A stretch of DNA of 64,000 nucleotides from Pleurotus djamor (taxonomy: Eukaryota; Basidiomycota; Agaricomycetes; Agaricales; Pleurotaceae). The position numbers and the translations under genes were made by a program. The stretch spans positions 1 through 64,000 of the forward strand of contig JAPEVF010000159.1 of assembly GCA_029747585.1 (NCBI GenBank), written 5' to 3'. How positions within the stretch are numbered: position 1 is the first letter of the stretch; each line of letters begins with the position of its first letter. Below, in pieces: positions 12,043 through 23,032 of the stretch. The notes under the pieces are model-generated. The model had not been told where the DNA came from. It made no database searches and saw only the letters and a program-made list of their open reading frames with translations.

Positions 12043-13156
12043 TTAAGTTGAAATTTCATCAGAGTGTAGGGGGCGTGATGGTGAAACCGGGCGTACTTTA
12101 TATCCACGAGGGAGGGGCACCGTTACGATGAACGTGTTCCTGTTATCGGAGACCGTGACCGTTGCACCTGCCGCACTGAATCGACAGTCCTTCTTGACTG
12201 GGCTTATGGTAAGGCCAAGGGCAAAGGTTATCTCCCGTCCGCGACCAGGAATCCACCTCTCCTCCAATATGTTGACGCTGTCGTTTGAATTGGGTCAGGC
12301 CCACAGTAGTGTTGGTGAGGGGCACACTTGCCTGGATGTCATTCCTGAGATAGTACAGATCTGGAACGGCGTTGGCCTAGGCATTGCTATGGTGGGGGGA
12401 TCTCCTGTGGTGACCGTTGGATGGAAGAGAGCGTCGAGGTCTGCAAGGGAGACGGTGATGGTCGCGTTGTTGTGTGGCTCAACGCCGCTTGGCTCAGGTT
12501 TCTCCGCTGGGACGGTCCTGATGGTTGGTATGGCGATGCGCGTAGTCGCAGCTTCGTATGTGGAAGAATTGGACACTTTGGGTGGGTTACCAGCGACGCC
12601 CTCCTCATTGTTGACGACACCATCATCGTCGAGCACGATGACCTCCTCCTGCTTGACGCGGGCGTCTGAGTTTGTGGTAGGCCTGGTTGTCTCAGGAAAA
12701 CGCTGCGCAACGATGCGTAAAGCTGGAAAAAGAGGGATTGGAGACCATCCCAGTGGAAACAGTGGGTTTGAATGACTCACTTTCTATGACAAGGTTTTGT
12801 CTGTAGTACCAATTCTTGATCTGGAGCTGCGATACATGTCCATGGGAGGGCTACGCTAATAACGTGCGTATGCTTACCTTCTTGGTTTCGTCCACCTCTT
12901 CACCAGCAGCCTCAAACGCCTCGAATAAGTCATCCCAGAGCAATCTGCGTGCGTCTTCGTTGCCAACACCAAAGGTTCGAACGAAATGTTCAAAGTAGCG
13001 GTTGAGGATCTCGTACTCAGCACGGTTCGCCCAGGAAGGACGACGGGGAATCGGGATGAGACTGATTAGACTGGGTGGTAGAACGCGAGTCATCTTGGTA
13101 CGTTGGGGTATGTAGACAAGAAATGCATGGCGCACGGGCCATGTGTAATTACCCAC
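12043..13156 (-). CDS. uncharacterised acidic protein with helical N-terminal domain (Y)
   Basis: Four exons, 13156-12878, 12814-12781, 12722-12326 and 12277-12043, keep one frame and give 314 aa. The last intron would be 48 bp and removes an in-frame TGA. Residues about 35-105 form three predicted helices ending VDETKKNWYYRQN, which recalls a homeodomain-like helix-turn-helix but lacks the canonical WFxN signature. The middle contains KQEEVIVLDDD, a strong SUMO-interacting-type motif. The C-terminal 75 residues are beta-rich (TVTVSD, FIVTVPLP). No family was recognised. Its minus-strand neighbours are the V2 and X2 genes. Confidence 0.45.
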
Positions 13157-13745
13157 TCTCCCAGGAACTTGAAGTCATAGGGGATGCTCAGGGGAGAGTT
13201 ATTGAACCTAGTCGATGGGCCAACGCGAAAATGTAAAGGAGGGGCGGCAAGTCTATAGCATCTTCTGAAAGGTTCTGAAGGATTCCTCGTTGTCTCTTAG
13301 ACTCAGAGCTCTGGGTACATGGAAGGACGGGGAATGTGGAACGTGGGAATAAAGGCCTGGTGTTGCCTCCCCGGAATCTCCCCAATTTTAAGCGCATATC
13401 AAGCGCCCTCACAGCTCTGACGGATCGAATAGGAGTGAAGAAATTATGTAACTTATTTCGATCGATTTGGTTCGTGGACCATGATAAGAAGACTGTCAAA
13501 GTACTCTACCTCAACTTGCCTCGCAGGCTGCCCATCGTTCTTCCATCGAGCACTTCGAGAAGCGATGCCCTGTACCAATAGGTTCACAATTGCAACGTAA
13601 GCTTTTAATTGCGGCCAATGAAGAGCATGAATCGTTGGCATTCGCCCACCCTTAGAGGGGGTGGCAAGCTACGCTTTACGGTACAATGGGGGTACTTATG
13701 GCGTCCCGGCCATACATCTACCGACTTGTTGCCTTTGGATACTGA

Positions 13746-14161
13746 CTAGAGCTCGCAGACATGATCTTCATAGTACTCTCCGATGACGATGTGTGAGCAC
13801 CCAGGGCATTGAACGAACATGCTCACAAACCTTTCACAGGGAACCCCACCCTCACTGAGTTCCCAGATTGAGCGCATCCCGCCGCCCGCGCGTTCTTCGA
13901 TATGATGGTCACCATATCGGGCAAGCACAGGCCGGACTATGAGGGGATGGGGCAATCCCTCTGAGACGACATTCTGTCAATGGCCATGGGGAACTGCGAT
14001 GCTCAGGCCGACATACCTGGTGATTCGTCCCTGATGAAGATCGGGTTGGTGGCGGTACCTAGGCCCTGTTCACCTTCAGTCGGTTCATCGAGGATGACGA
14101 TGGGGGAAGGACTACGATCCCGAGTTCGGTGAGACGAGAAAGACGGGACTCGATATGCCAT
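13746..14161 (-). CDS. C2HC zinc-motif protein, copy X2
   Basis: Exons 14161-14017 and 13960-13746 join in phase 1 to 119 aa. The N-terminal third is Ser/Arg-rich with PIVILDEPTEG, a hydrophobic-acidic motif, and a GLGTATNPIFI repeat also seen in copy X1. The C-terminal core reads MRSIWELSEGGVP, then MFVQCPGCSHIVIGEYYEDH ending VCEL, which gives C-x2-C-x11-H-x-C. The whole protein is short, and this copy needs no frame correction, making it the best reference for the family. An earlier non-coding exon cannot be excluded. Zinc binding is inferred; the role is unknown. Confidence 0.62.
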
Positions 14162-14688
14162 TGTTAGTTGGAGGGAGCGGTCGGGGGACTGAGTACTCAC
14201 TCCTTGGGGATGGTTGGTACTTCAGAATGTGTTGAAACGATGGGGATTCTAAGACCGCGGTGATAGAGACTACAATCGACGTCAGTGGTCTAGCATTAGA
14301 TGACCCAGTATCTGCCTACAAAAAAAGGGGCATTGCTGACGGTGGGCCGCGCTGCATGCTGCAACGGTGTGCCCATCCAATGGCGAGGAGTGGTCGGAAA
14401 AAGTTTGGATATGGACCTCAGCGTCGTGAAAACATCTCGGCATGTCAAAGGAATGTGTTTGAGAGTGACGCCACAGACTAGTGGGCGTGATAGGTTGCCC
14501 ATTCGCTGCGATGGGACTACGGAAAAACGGATGGATGTCATCAACTGGATGCTCATTATTTTTGAATGACGTACTATGGCATGGATACCACTCTCATAGA
14601 TGCCCCCGAGTACGAGAGGAACTTCCCCCTAGCAGTCGCCAGTGTAAGTTCCCGGCTGAGGAACGTCCAAACGGATGAAGGGGCAGGT

Positions 14689-14970
14689 TTAGGAACGCCT
14701 GGAACGGCGGCAATTTTGCTGAGGTTCTCCATCCAGGAACTGGTTGGTACAAGGACGATATGCGCTTTCCTTGGGAGGCTGACCTAGGACTCGAGATTTT
14801 ATTCGCGGCGGGGGAAAAGGACGATGCATGTCAATTCGAAGCATAAGTGATCCTCGAGAATCATTACAATCGGAATTTCTGATGGGTGCACTTTCAAAAA
14901 CTGCAGCGAAGCCGCAAAGAAGCACCGCCGCGACGAAGAACTGCAGTAAGAGCCTCGTGGGGGTCTTCAT
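14689..14970 (-). CDS. possible small secreted protein
   Basis: From an ATG at 14970 a 93-codon frame begins MKTPTRLLLQFFVAAVLL and continues with a short hydrophobic run and an Ala-rich stretch, a typical secretory signal peptide. The mature part has three or four cysteines and many basic residues. No homologous family was recognised, and the frame could continue through an intron near 14650. The signal-like N-terminus is the only positive evidence. Confidence 0.3.
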   Translation of the reverse strand: MKTPTRLLLQFFVAAVLLCGFAAVFESAPIRNSDCNDSRGSLMLRIDMHRPFPPPRIKSRVLGQPPKESAYRPCTNQFLDGEPQQNCRRSRRS

Positions 14971-15747
14971 TGTCAGGTCTCGACAACCCGTGTCGTAGTT
15001 CATTGGTACGTTCAATTGACATGCTCCCAAGCTGTAACCGAGCGCATGGGCAATGCCCTCGGCGGCCTCCAACCGCGGATTTTGACGGATGTACCCAGGT
15101 GTTTCACGTTCAAGTGAGGGCGTTTCGCAGGTGAGGACATATTCGCAAAAATTTAGAGGTTATTGGACTCCGTCTGGTGCATCCAGGAAGGAACGCGCTG
15201 ATCGAAATCCATTGGTTCGCACCCTTTTCCTGCTCTGATCATGAGACACATTAGCGGCCTCAATCATAGTTCTTTCCACAGCCTTTGCATTGACCGTCGC
15301 TGGAATCAGCTGTCTTCCCACTATGGCCGTCTTAACCAGCGTAGGAGGGCGGTTTGTATGGGAAGAGGATACGTTTGCTTGGGGATAGGCACGATTCCAG
15401 AAGATGTGGCATGTAAAGGGTGATGCGGGGAAGAGATGAATTCCTTTCTTGTAGGCTGATATTCAGTAGACACATGCTCGGCTATATGTTCTGCTCATCC
15501 GGATGATTAGAGCTCGGAACAGATCGGATGGATAAACGATGTCGGATGGAGGATGTTTGAGGAGGATGGGTGTTCCCGAGCTCACGTGCGAAAGATCGAG
15601 CACCGAACGATCTGCTATCCATTTTACTCAGAAAACATAGAAACATAAAAGCAAACGTAGGCCACCGACCTTCATCGTGGAAGCGAACTTTGGAGTCAAG
15701 TCAGCAAGTGTTCGAATCGCTGATTGCCCCCGAATGACGGCTTCAAC

Positions 15748-15933
15748 AGTGTACATAGGCTCCAGCATATGCATCCTTCTAAGAAAAACTAAATACATCG
15801 AGTCGTGTGATGAGAACTGAAGGGATGGTGCGAAGATACAAGTGTACATAGGCTCCAGCATATGCATCCTTCTAAGAAAAACTAGATACATCGAGTCGTG
15901 TGACGAGAACTGAAGGGATGGTGCGAAGATACA
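15748..15933. repeat. two tandem copies of a 93-bp unit
   Basis: The unit beginning AGTGTACATAGGCTCCAGCA occurs at 15748-15840 and again, nearly identical, at 15841-15933. A third, slightly diverged copy starts near 16215 as part of the longer direct repeat. The unit length is a multiple of three, so chance open frames run through it, but nothing suggests translation. Confidence 0.85.
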
Positions 15934-16141
15934 AATGACGCACCAAAGTTTTAGAAGTCCTCCTTCTGACCTTAATTCCCTCGTCTGACCTTAATTCACA
16001 TAGGCAAAACCCGACTCATTAGTCGCTCCCAATCATCCTCAGAGTACCCCTTTAGACTGTACTGGTCGCCTCCGATGCTTTGAGCCCACTCGGTGGGCCT
16101 TTGCGACGCGACAAAGCATGTCTATCATTAGCCCCTATCCA
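15845..16141. repeat. 297-bp direct repeat, left copy
   Basis: This block matches 16215-16511 with an exact offset of 370 bp and only scattered substitutions. Identity is highest over the first 235 bp and falls over the last 60. It contains CTTCTGACCTTAATTCCCTC followed by a second TCTGACCTTAATTC. No coding potential is visible. It lies between the accessory gene block and the KDZ element. Confidence 0.85.
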
Positions 16142-16214
16142 ATGCAGATATGTTTTTGTTAGGCTTCAACCTTCCCAGAACCGGGGCGGACGCCTAAGTA
16201 GAATACGTTTGACG

Positions 16215-16511
16215 TACCTAAGCTCCAACATATGCATCCTTCTAAGAAAAACTAGATACATCGAGTCGTGTGATGAGAACTGAAGGGATGGTGCGAAGAT
16301 ACAAATGACGCACCAAAGTTTTAGAAGTCCTCCTTCTGACCTTAATTCCCTCGTCTGACCTTAATTCACATAGGCAAAACCCAACTCATTAGTCGCTCCC
16401 AATCATCCTCAGAGTACCCCTTTAGACTGTACTGGTCGCCTCCGATGCTTTTCTCCTGCTCGGTGAGCCTCTGCGACGCAACAAAACATATATACCATTA
16501 GCCCCTATCTA
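16215..16511. repeat. 297-bp direct repeat, right copy
   Basis: Second copy of the block at 15845-16141, same orientation, separated from it by 73 bp of unrelated sequence. It starts with the diverged third copy of the 93-bp unit. Confidence 0.85.
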
Positions 16512-16794
16512 CATGCCGTGATATTCTCTGATGAGTCAAGGTCCCGCGAAGCCGCTCTCGCCTTCTTTCATCTTTCCCTTGCCACTCCTTCCTGACTTCT
16601 ATTTGCCGGACACGTGGTCATGGTGGTTGACCTTCTCGACGGAGCTATTGTCGGCCAAGTTGCTGTGACCGCGACGGAATGAAGCACAGGCCGCTCCGAT
16701 GCGGATGAGAGTGTCGGAATCTAGCTGTACGAATTGAAGAAACATCCCAGAGCGATTCCGAGGCTGTGGAAATAGGTAGCTGTGCTGAAAGTAA

Positions 16795-16833
16795 TAAAGG
16801 TCAGACGAGGGGATTAAAGGTCAGAGAGGAGAC
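16795..16833. repeat. inverted copy of the CTGACCTT-rich segment
   Basis: TAAAGGTCAGACGAGGGGAT plus the following AAAGGTCAGAG is close to the reverse complement of 15959-15997 and 16329-16367. It lies 23 bp beyond the 3' end of the Ulp1 gene, so it may mark the end of the KDZ element or of a nested short element. Confidence 0.6.
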
Positions 16834-16855
16834 TTTACTCCCTGTCGCCAGTGAG

Positions 16856-18248
16856 CTAGAGACGTGGTTGCCTCTCCAGCCAAGAAGCAAATATGGCGCG
16901 GAAGATAGAGATATCGCCTTCAGGCACGGCTGGGGCATCATAACCACGCAAGGTTGCTGCGATTGCAATGATGACCCACACTCCGCAGTCGTAATCTGTC
17001 GTTTGCACCGCTTCAACCTATAAAGGATAAGCGTTTGAGGCAACGGACGAAATGGAAATCCTCACACAAGTTGGGTACGCAATCCACCCTTCCAATTCAT
17101 ACGGAAATGGTAAATGGTCCTGCTTTGACAATGATCGGCAGCGATGGAGGAGTTGCGACGTCAGCTTCGATACGGGTACGCTTCGTAAGTCTGGGAGTAC
17201 TGATCTAAGAGTGGAGCTTGACATACCTCGAGGTCTTCGGCCCATCTGACCGGGGAACCAAAACTATCGAATACGGAGTATCGCTTCCGAAGCAAGTCTG
17301 CAACGCAGAGGACCCAGTGGGAGTCTGGTTGGGGCCTGTGGATAGGAATAATCCACTTATTCTTGCTCCAGAACTGAGTGTGGGAGAACTTCCTCCGTAA
17401 TGTCTCGTCCGTCGCCCCTTCCTTGATGAGGACTAACGCATATGTATCGAAGATGGCAAACTCAGAATCCTTGCCATAGGTGTTCTGAAGGAGGGCAGCG
17501 CAAGAATTGATGCATGTTTGGTTCAACCACGACATTCGTCCTTTGAGGGCTTGGATATCTTGACGTTCAACAACGATCTCGTGGCCACTAAGCGTACGCA
17601 CAAGGACCGCTCCATGGTCGGTCGGCGAAGAGTCGTATTTGAGGGATTGGAGCACATGAAGGATGTTCTTATCCAAGCGAATATTTGGCTTGCGTTGGTA
17701 GTATGAGACGTGTAAGGCAACATCGAAAGCAAACGGGGACGCACTAAAAGGCTCCAATCAAGGTATGGGGTTGCGGCCTTGACTCTCACGGGAGTGGGTG
17801 CAACAACGCTGACTATCTCGATTTCCTCATCACTTGTAGAACCGTCCACGTTTCTATGATCTGTGGTAGCCAATCCTCCCCACGGTGATCCTAAACGCGT
17901 CGAGGGCGCGCGGAAGGAAAGGTTTTGATCATCGTCGTCCATATCATCATCGGAGTAGGGCACTTCCGCTTCTTCAATTGTGGCCATGGTATCGGGTTGA
18001 TCATATGGTTCGGGGTCGTCGAAGACGTTGTCCGTCAAAAAGTCGTGGAAGGACAGGGCATTGGCGTCTTCCACAATCTCCCCGTCTAAGCCCTCCCCGT
18101 CTAAGCCATCGAAGTCTTCCACGATCACTTCGTCTATAGTGTTGTCATCTCCTAAGGTAGGGATAAGCAGTGGCTTGATCTCTGTTACTTGTGGGGTGGG
18201 GGTGATCGGCTCGAGCGCATTGAGGACCTGGTTGAGGATGGAGTCCAT
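16856..18248 (-). CDS. Ulp1/SENP-type (C48) cysteine protease of the KDZ element
   Basis: An acidic N-terminal region (about 150 aa, with many Asp/Glu and DEVIVEDFDG) precedes a C48 protease domain. The catalytic His lies in SHWVLCVAD, the Asp in VFDSFG, and the Gln/Cys region in QTTDYDCGVWV in the last exon (17017-16856). These proteases cleave SUMO-like proteins from targets. Exons are about 18248-17799, 17760-17227, 17180-17066 and 17017-16856. Between 17227 and 17180 no GT-AG pair keeps the frame, and the intron near 17790 would be only 38 bp, so a base error or real decay exists. It lies about 100 bp downstream of the KDZ transposase on the same strand, a known arrangement of fungal KDZ elements. 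Confidence 0.75.
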
Positions 18249-18349
18249 GCTAGTCCGGGTCAATCTATGAGACGCCCAGTGAGAAGGGAGTGCATGTAAG
18301 CTCTGAGAATAGATCGACAGAGGCACATGTAAGTGCTGAACTACTCAAA

Positions 18350-21300
18350 TTAGCGAATTGTTGAGTACATAATAGACGATGAAATGGAATCACATTTTGG
18401 GTCCCGAAGCGCATATTCGGTTGCACCGACCTCTCTGGCAAGCCATTGGCGCATGTTGTCGGTCTCTCTCGTCAGTCGAATATCTTCCTCTGTGCACCTC
18501 TCGAGCTTTAGCATGGCGCGAATGCCTCTGCGTACTGAGGCGTCTGTAAGCCAGAGGGGTGCCTCGCGAGTATCGTCTATCCAGATATCTTCCATCAGAT
18601 CGTCCGAATCGCGGAGTTCGTACAGATCAGTTGGTAGTCGCTTCGGTATTGGGATACAGGGCTTCTCTTTGTCTCCCAACTCTTCAAGGGTGGCTTCCAG
18701 GGCATCGCAGTGTTCATTGTACTTCTTGATGGAGGCCCTCAGAGCGGGCGTGCGCTTTGAGATGGCGTTTCGGGTTTGCTGGTGAAGTCGTGTCCCGAGG
18801 GCCTCACCTCGTCCTCCTACAGCTTGGTCAAGCCTTTCCCACTCAAAGAAGGTACTTATCGCGCGTTCTCGAATCCCGTTCTTGATTTCACGAATGGTGA
18901 GAAGTTGCTTAACGATGGGAAAGGGTACGTCTGTCATCGTTGGGAGGACTTCTGGGAGGTTCATGGCGACGTATATCTCTTCAATCTGGGCTTCGATTTT
19001 TTCGCATAGAGAATCGATGTCGGGAACTTGCCTTTTGGCTTTCTGAGGTTGTCCCAGCTTTTTCAGCAGATTTACAGTGTTACCGACGCCGTTCCTCAAC
19101 GTTTCAAGGTCTGCCTGAAGCTTGAGGACGGCATCGATGCCACGTTTGAGTCGATTAGATTCATCTATAGAATGGAGGTCAGCTCAGTCGTGGGAGTTCG
19201 CGATTACGCACGAGAGTTTGCGGACATCTGGCTCTGCTTCTGGTCTTCCCAGAAACCCTTCAATTGAGAGAGTGTATAGAGCGCACATTCAACAAGGTCT
19301 CGATTAGCATCCGCCCGCTTTGGGTTAATGCCATTGTCCGCGCGATTTTTGATCCAACGTCCGAGTTCTTTGCGAATAGTAGCTGTAATAAACATGAGCT
19401 GCCTATCTTCTAACCAAAGTCGTCGACTCGACTGATGATCAAAGTTAGTGCTGTACCTAGCACACTTGTGTAGAGTAGACGTACCCCAGCATTGCGAGTG
19501 ATGCCAATCAGTTTTCGCAGGAGAGACCAGAGCCTCTCCACCCCTTCCCCATCGGTCAATCCCAGCCCGACTTTCATCCTCGGGTTATATTCAAGCTGGC
19601 AGGTCCATTGGTGACCGTATGCATGCATGGCGCTGGTAGCAAATTGAAGCCGCGATCGAATTGACTGTGACACAATATCATGCTGCACTGTAGATCGGTC
19701 ATCCAGATTGAGTTGCGATGGCGTTAGCACCTACTATCTTCAGGCTGTGGTCTAGGACGCAACCTATATCGTATATCAAGACGACATTTGAGGTTTGAGG
19801 GATGAGGCTAAAGAAATGCTCAATCAGAGCAATGGCATACTTTTGCGCCTCTCCCGGAGTATCTATATTCGCGGCAAAGAGGGGACAGTCGTGACGGCAG
19901 ACCAGAGCCATCAGGCCGTGGGATGCAAACACGGCTGAATCTGATTTCGCCGAGTCCTCGTTAGCGGCGCGATGGGAGTCTTTGCAATGTTGAACGTATC
20001 CAGGGATAGTGGTGTTACCGGATCGCTTCGTCTTGATACGTGCTTGAATGATGCGTTCTCCCACCGCGTCAATTTGGGCCTTAGGAAGAATATACTGTGG
20101 CTCATAGAACCAAGGAGAATCCGCGACACCTTTGCGCTGTCTGTGGTGAAAGTTTCCGTCGACAGCGACATGAAAATCCCCCCCCCCTGCACATTGAAGG
20201 AAGTCAGAAAGTCGATATTCACTCAGGATGCCTCGTCTCTCACATAGCGAAGGGAGTATTTGTATTTGATCCTCCGAAGCAGGCACTGCATCGACTGCGA
20301 AGTATTTGGTGACATTCATTGGGGGAATATTTCAGCGGAAAGCTTTCATCCTCTTCGGAGTGGGATCGAAGGTGAGCATCACTGTGTTCAACGGCGCTTC
20401 TGACGTCTCGGTCAACGTTCATCATGAGAACGTCGTGCCATTGGATAGCATGGGTGATTGAACGTCGAAAGGGATCTACCATTTCGTCGCCCTAGAAAAA
20501 TATGTCAGCTGGAGGGAGGGAGGGTGGGTGGCGCAATGAGAACAAACATTATGGCCGCTGAGGGAAAAGCCACGTCTGACATAAAGGTTGGCTAGTGCCC
20601 CGGCAAGTGAGTTCACGGAATCGAGGGATTTTTCGAAAAGAGCGCGGTAAAAATCCAAGAGTTGGATGGATACAGCCAGTTTGGGCCTAATTGGTGAACA
20701 GGGAAATAGACCGTGAAGTACGAGCAGGGCAAGGGGGGATTTGCAGGAACAGGTCGTCACATTCACCGTCTGGTGAACTGGGATGGTCTGAGTTACGTTG
20801 TGATGATGGAGCGAGAAAACCATACAGTCAAAGAAAAGAGCCGTGAGGCTGATGGATTGTTGAGATGTTTCTGAGCAACCCTTGTCGCAATTCGATGTAA
20901 TCGATGAAGGAGGATGAGGAACCGGTTTTGAAAGATTCTTTCGTTGAAATTCTAGCCAAGGTGGAACCAGTGAAGGGATAATGCCCTTCCAATTAGCATA
21001 TAAATTATCTTTTACTGCATCTCGGTTGTATTTCTTAGCGTGACGGTGAGACGGAACTTGGAGGTTCTGCTTTTCATCAGTATCCATCTCCGAGACAGTG
21101 GCGTAAAGAGGGTCGTCAACGTGTATGTCGTTGTCGGGGGTCGGGTCAAGCGCTTCCGAACCCATGTCCACGTCCGCATCGGCATCTATGACTGTTGGCG
21201 CGGGTGTTTTCAAGCGTATGGACGGTGGGTCCTCTCCGAAGAGGGATTGATGCAGTGCGGCAAAGTGGGATTTGACCGCTTCTCCATCATCCAGGGACCG

Positions 21301-21405
21301 ATAGGGCTGGCGATACCGTTCAGGAGCTCGCTTGAATTTGGGGGAACTGAAGCCAGGTCCAACCCCTTGGACGTACGGTTGGTCGATACGGCGGGTGGGG
21401 GGCAT
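18350..21405 (-). CDS. KDZ-family transposase with CxC1 cysteine cluster
   Basis: Six exons: 21405-20548, 20491-20244, 20186-19731, 19687-19485, 19431-19212 and 19164-18350. They give 932 aa when the C10 run at 20178-20187 is read as nine. Residues about 170-350 form the CxC cluster (CSCKSPLALLVLHGLFPCSP, later CSACFGG). The RNase H-like core shows the three acidic positions: GGDFHVAVDGNFHH, VVLIYDIGCVLDHSL and GLTDGEGVERLWSL. CRHDCPLFAANIDTPGE lies between the first and second. The C-terminal segment has the usual GIRAMLKLERC motif. Domain order and length fit Kyakuja-Dileera-Zisupton elements of basidiomycetes. Apart from the homopolymer it is intact. Confidence 0.9.
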
Positions 21406-23032
21406 AGGATTGTGGATTGGTAGGACGTGCTATGGGGTCCCTCTTCATTAGGCCTGAAGGGGTGCTTGGTAAGAGGTTCTCAACGAGGTTCATTTAGGAA
21501 GGCGTGGCGAAGAAGTGCAGAACCGACCACTTTCCCGAGCATCCAGTGAGGGCGGATGCGTCCCGAAAAGGAAATTTAAGATGAATCGAAGTTGATGGAT
21601 GACGTCATACCTGTCAAAGTCAAAGGACTACATCGATAGAAGGGCCCCTGGGGACCGATGTTCCTTACCGAAAAACGGACCCCAATGGTCCATTGATGGG
21701 AAGGAATGATGTGCCTTAGGTGGAATAAGTACTACACGTCTGCGTTTACCAGGCTATCGACCAACTACTCGTACTCAACAACTATGTACATACTTACAGC
21801 CGCAGGTCAAAATATCTATCTTCGGTTTGGGAACAGGACGAGATGATATATGATATGGCTGCGCGGCTACCAGTTGGCTTGGCCGCGATCTCAATCCTAC
21901 GTCTTGCATCGTCTCGTCTCTGTCTCGTCTCTGTGGCTTCCCTGCNAAAACTGGGATATTCCTGTCAATCTTCCGGAATGGTGCACCTTGAATGGCGCTT
22001 TCTCTTTTTTTTGATACTTAAGTACTCTAGGTCAACTTCAGGTCAACTCCAGCTACCCAATTTTTGGAACTGCCAAGGCGCCAACTAAAATCTTACCTTC
22101 GGTCAATGGTGGCGTCGTTGTCAGACAATCTCGTTCAAGTACAGAGGCTCGCTGTAGTTTCCGTCTCTACGACCAAGGGATGGCAGTCGAATCTCGCGCC
22201 GGCTCCTGCTCAATCTCTCGATCCTTGACAGCTTCGTATACAACTGGCAATGTCGAGGGCCTCTGGAGGAGTTCCTTCTTGACCGCTCAACATCCGCGCC
22301 ACAGCCCATGCCGAGTTTGGATGTGTGCTCGACAATGACTTGCTGGTGGTCTCTTGATGCCCCCACCTTTGCCCAAAAAGTCTGACCTGTGTCTTTCCCC
22401 TAGCTTCCGGACCACTCTCACCTATATGGCGTAACGCGTTGGCCATTTCCCCTCGTTTGACATAATGCACACGCCCGTAAAGCAGTCTGGTTCTATCGCG
22501 CACGCTGCTCTACTCTATATCTCCCCAGTGATACTATTCCCCGGTGTGCCGATATACATTCACCTCCGGAGGGAGCGAATTTGTGGATTGTCTACACAGT
22601 GAATATGCAATGTTACACATCGCTCACAGCTCAGTCCAGATACGGCCTATCCTGTCATGCAAAACCTGTTGTACTGGATTACAGTGCGGCGTGCACTTTT
22701 GATGGCCACTCCAATAGACACGGTATCCTTGTTAACCCCAATCGTCGACACACTGTCGCCGTGCCCTCAGGCCACCTAGGGCGCTTGCTTCACGTGTAGC
22801 TGTGACATTATCAAGCCTTTCGAGAGCTGACCATCGACTTGATCCCACCTTCTTGTGGCCGGTTCACCACCGTTTCGTCCAGCTTCCTTCAATGTGTACA
22901 AATGCAAGCGAGTGAAGGTGAACAATACAACATGTCTTGCAACTAGTTTCTGCTGACTTGTTCACTACAGCCATTTCACGGAAACCTTGTGACCATCCAC
23001 CACCCGAGGATATCCCTTGGCAGAGGAATTCC
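21406..23032. other. 1.6 kb without a supported gene
   Basis: Short open frames occur on both strands but none has a recognisable domain or splice partner. The stretch probably contains the promoter side and right end of the KDZ element and the upstream region of the gene at 23033. A short repeated AGGTCAACT motif occurs at about 22029-22047. Confidence 0.5.

Larger units (their letters stand above)
16795..21405 (-). mobile_element. KDZ DNA transposon (transposase plus Ulp1 protease)
   Basis: The two genes above lie in one orientation 100 bp apart. The left boundary may be the inverted repeat segment near 16795. I found no clear matching terminal inverted repeat on the right side between 21406 and 22100, so the right end is only set at the transposase start and the true end is probably further right. 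Confidence 0.7.

Noticed and set aside
12128..12775. 215-codon plus-strand frame antisense to the Y gene
   Set aside because: It is the shadow of the Y coding exons; the minus-strand model has coherent splice sites and motif content.
13188..13641. Overlapping minus-strand frames between the Y and X2 genes
   Set aside because: No recognisable motif and no in-phase splice linking them to either neighbour.
15628..15891. 87-codon minus-strand frame with an internal 31-residue repeat
   Set aside because: The repeat is just the 93-bp tandem DNA unit read in one frame; no other sign of coding.
15748..16511. Possible CRISPR-like or satellite array
   Set aside because: Only two to three copies, no regular short spacers, and the genome is eukaryotic.
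22121..22503. Minus-strand frames of 81 and 97 codons
   Set aside because: No domain, no splice partner and Arg-rich composition typical of chance frames in GC-balanced spacer.
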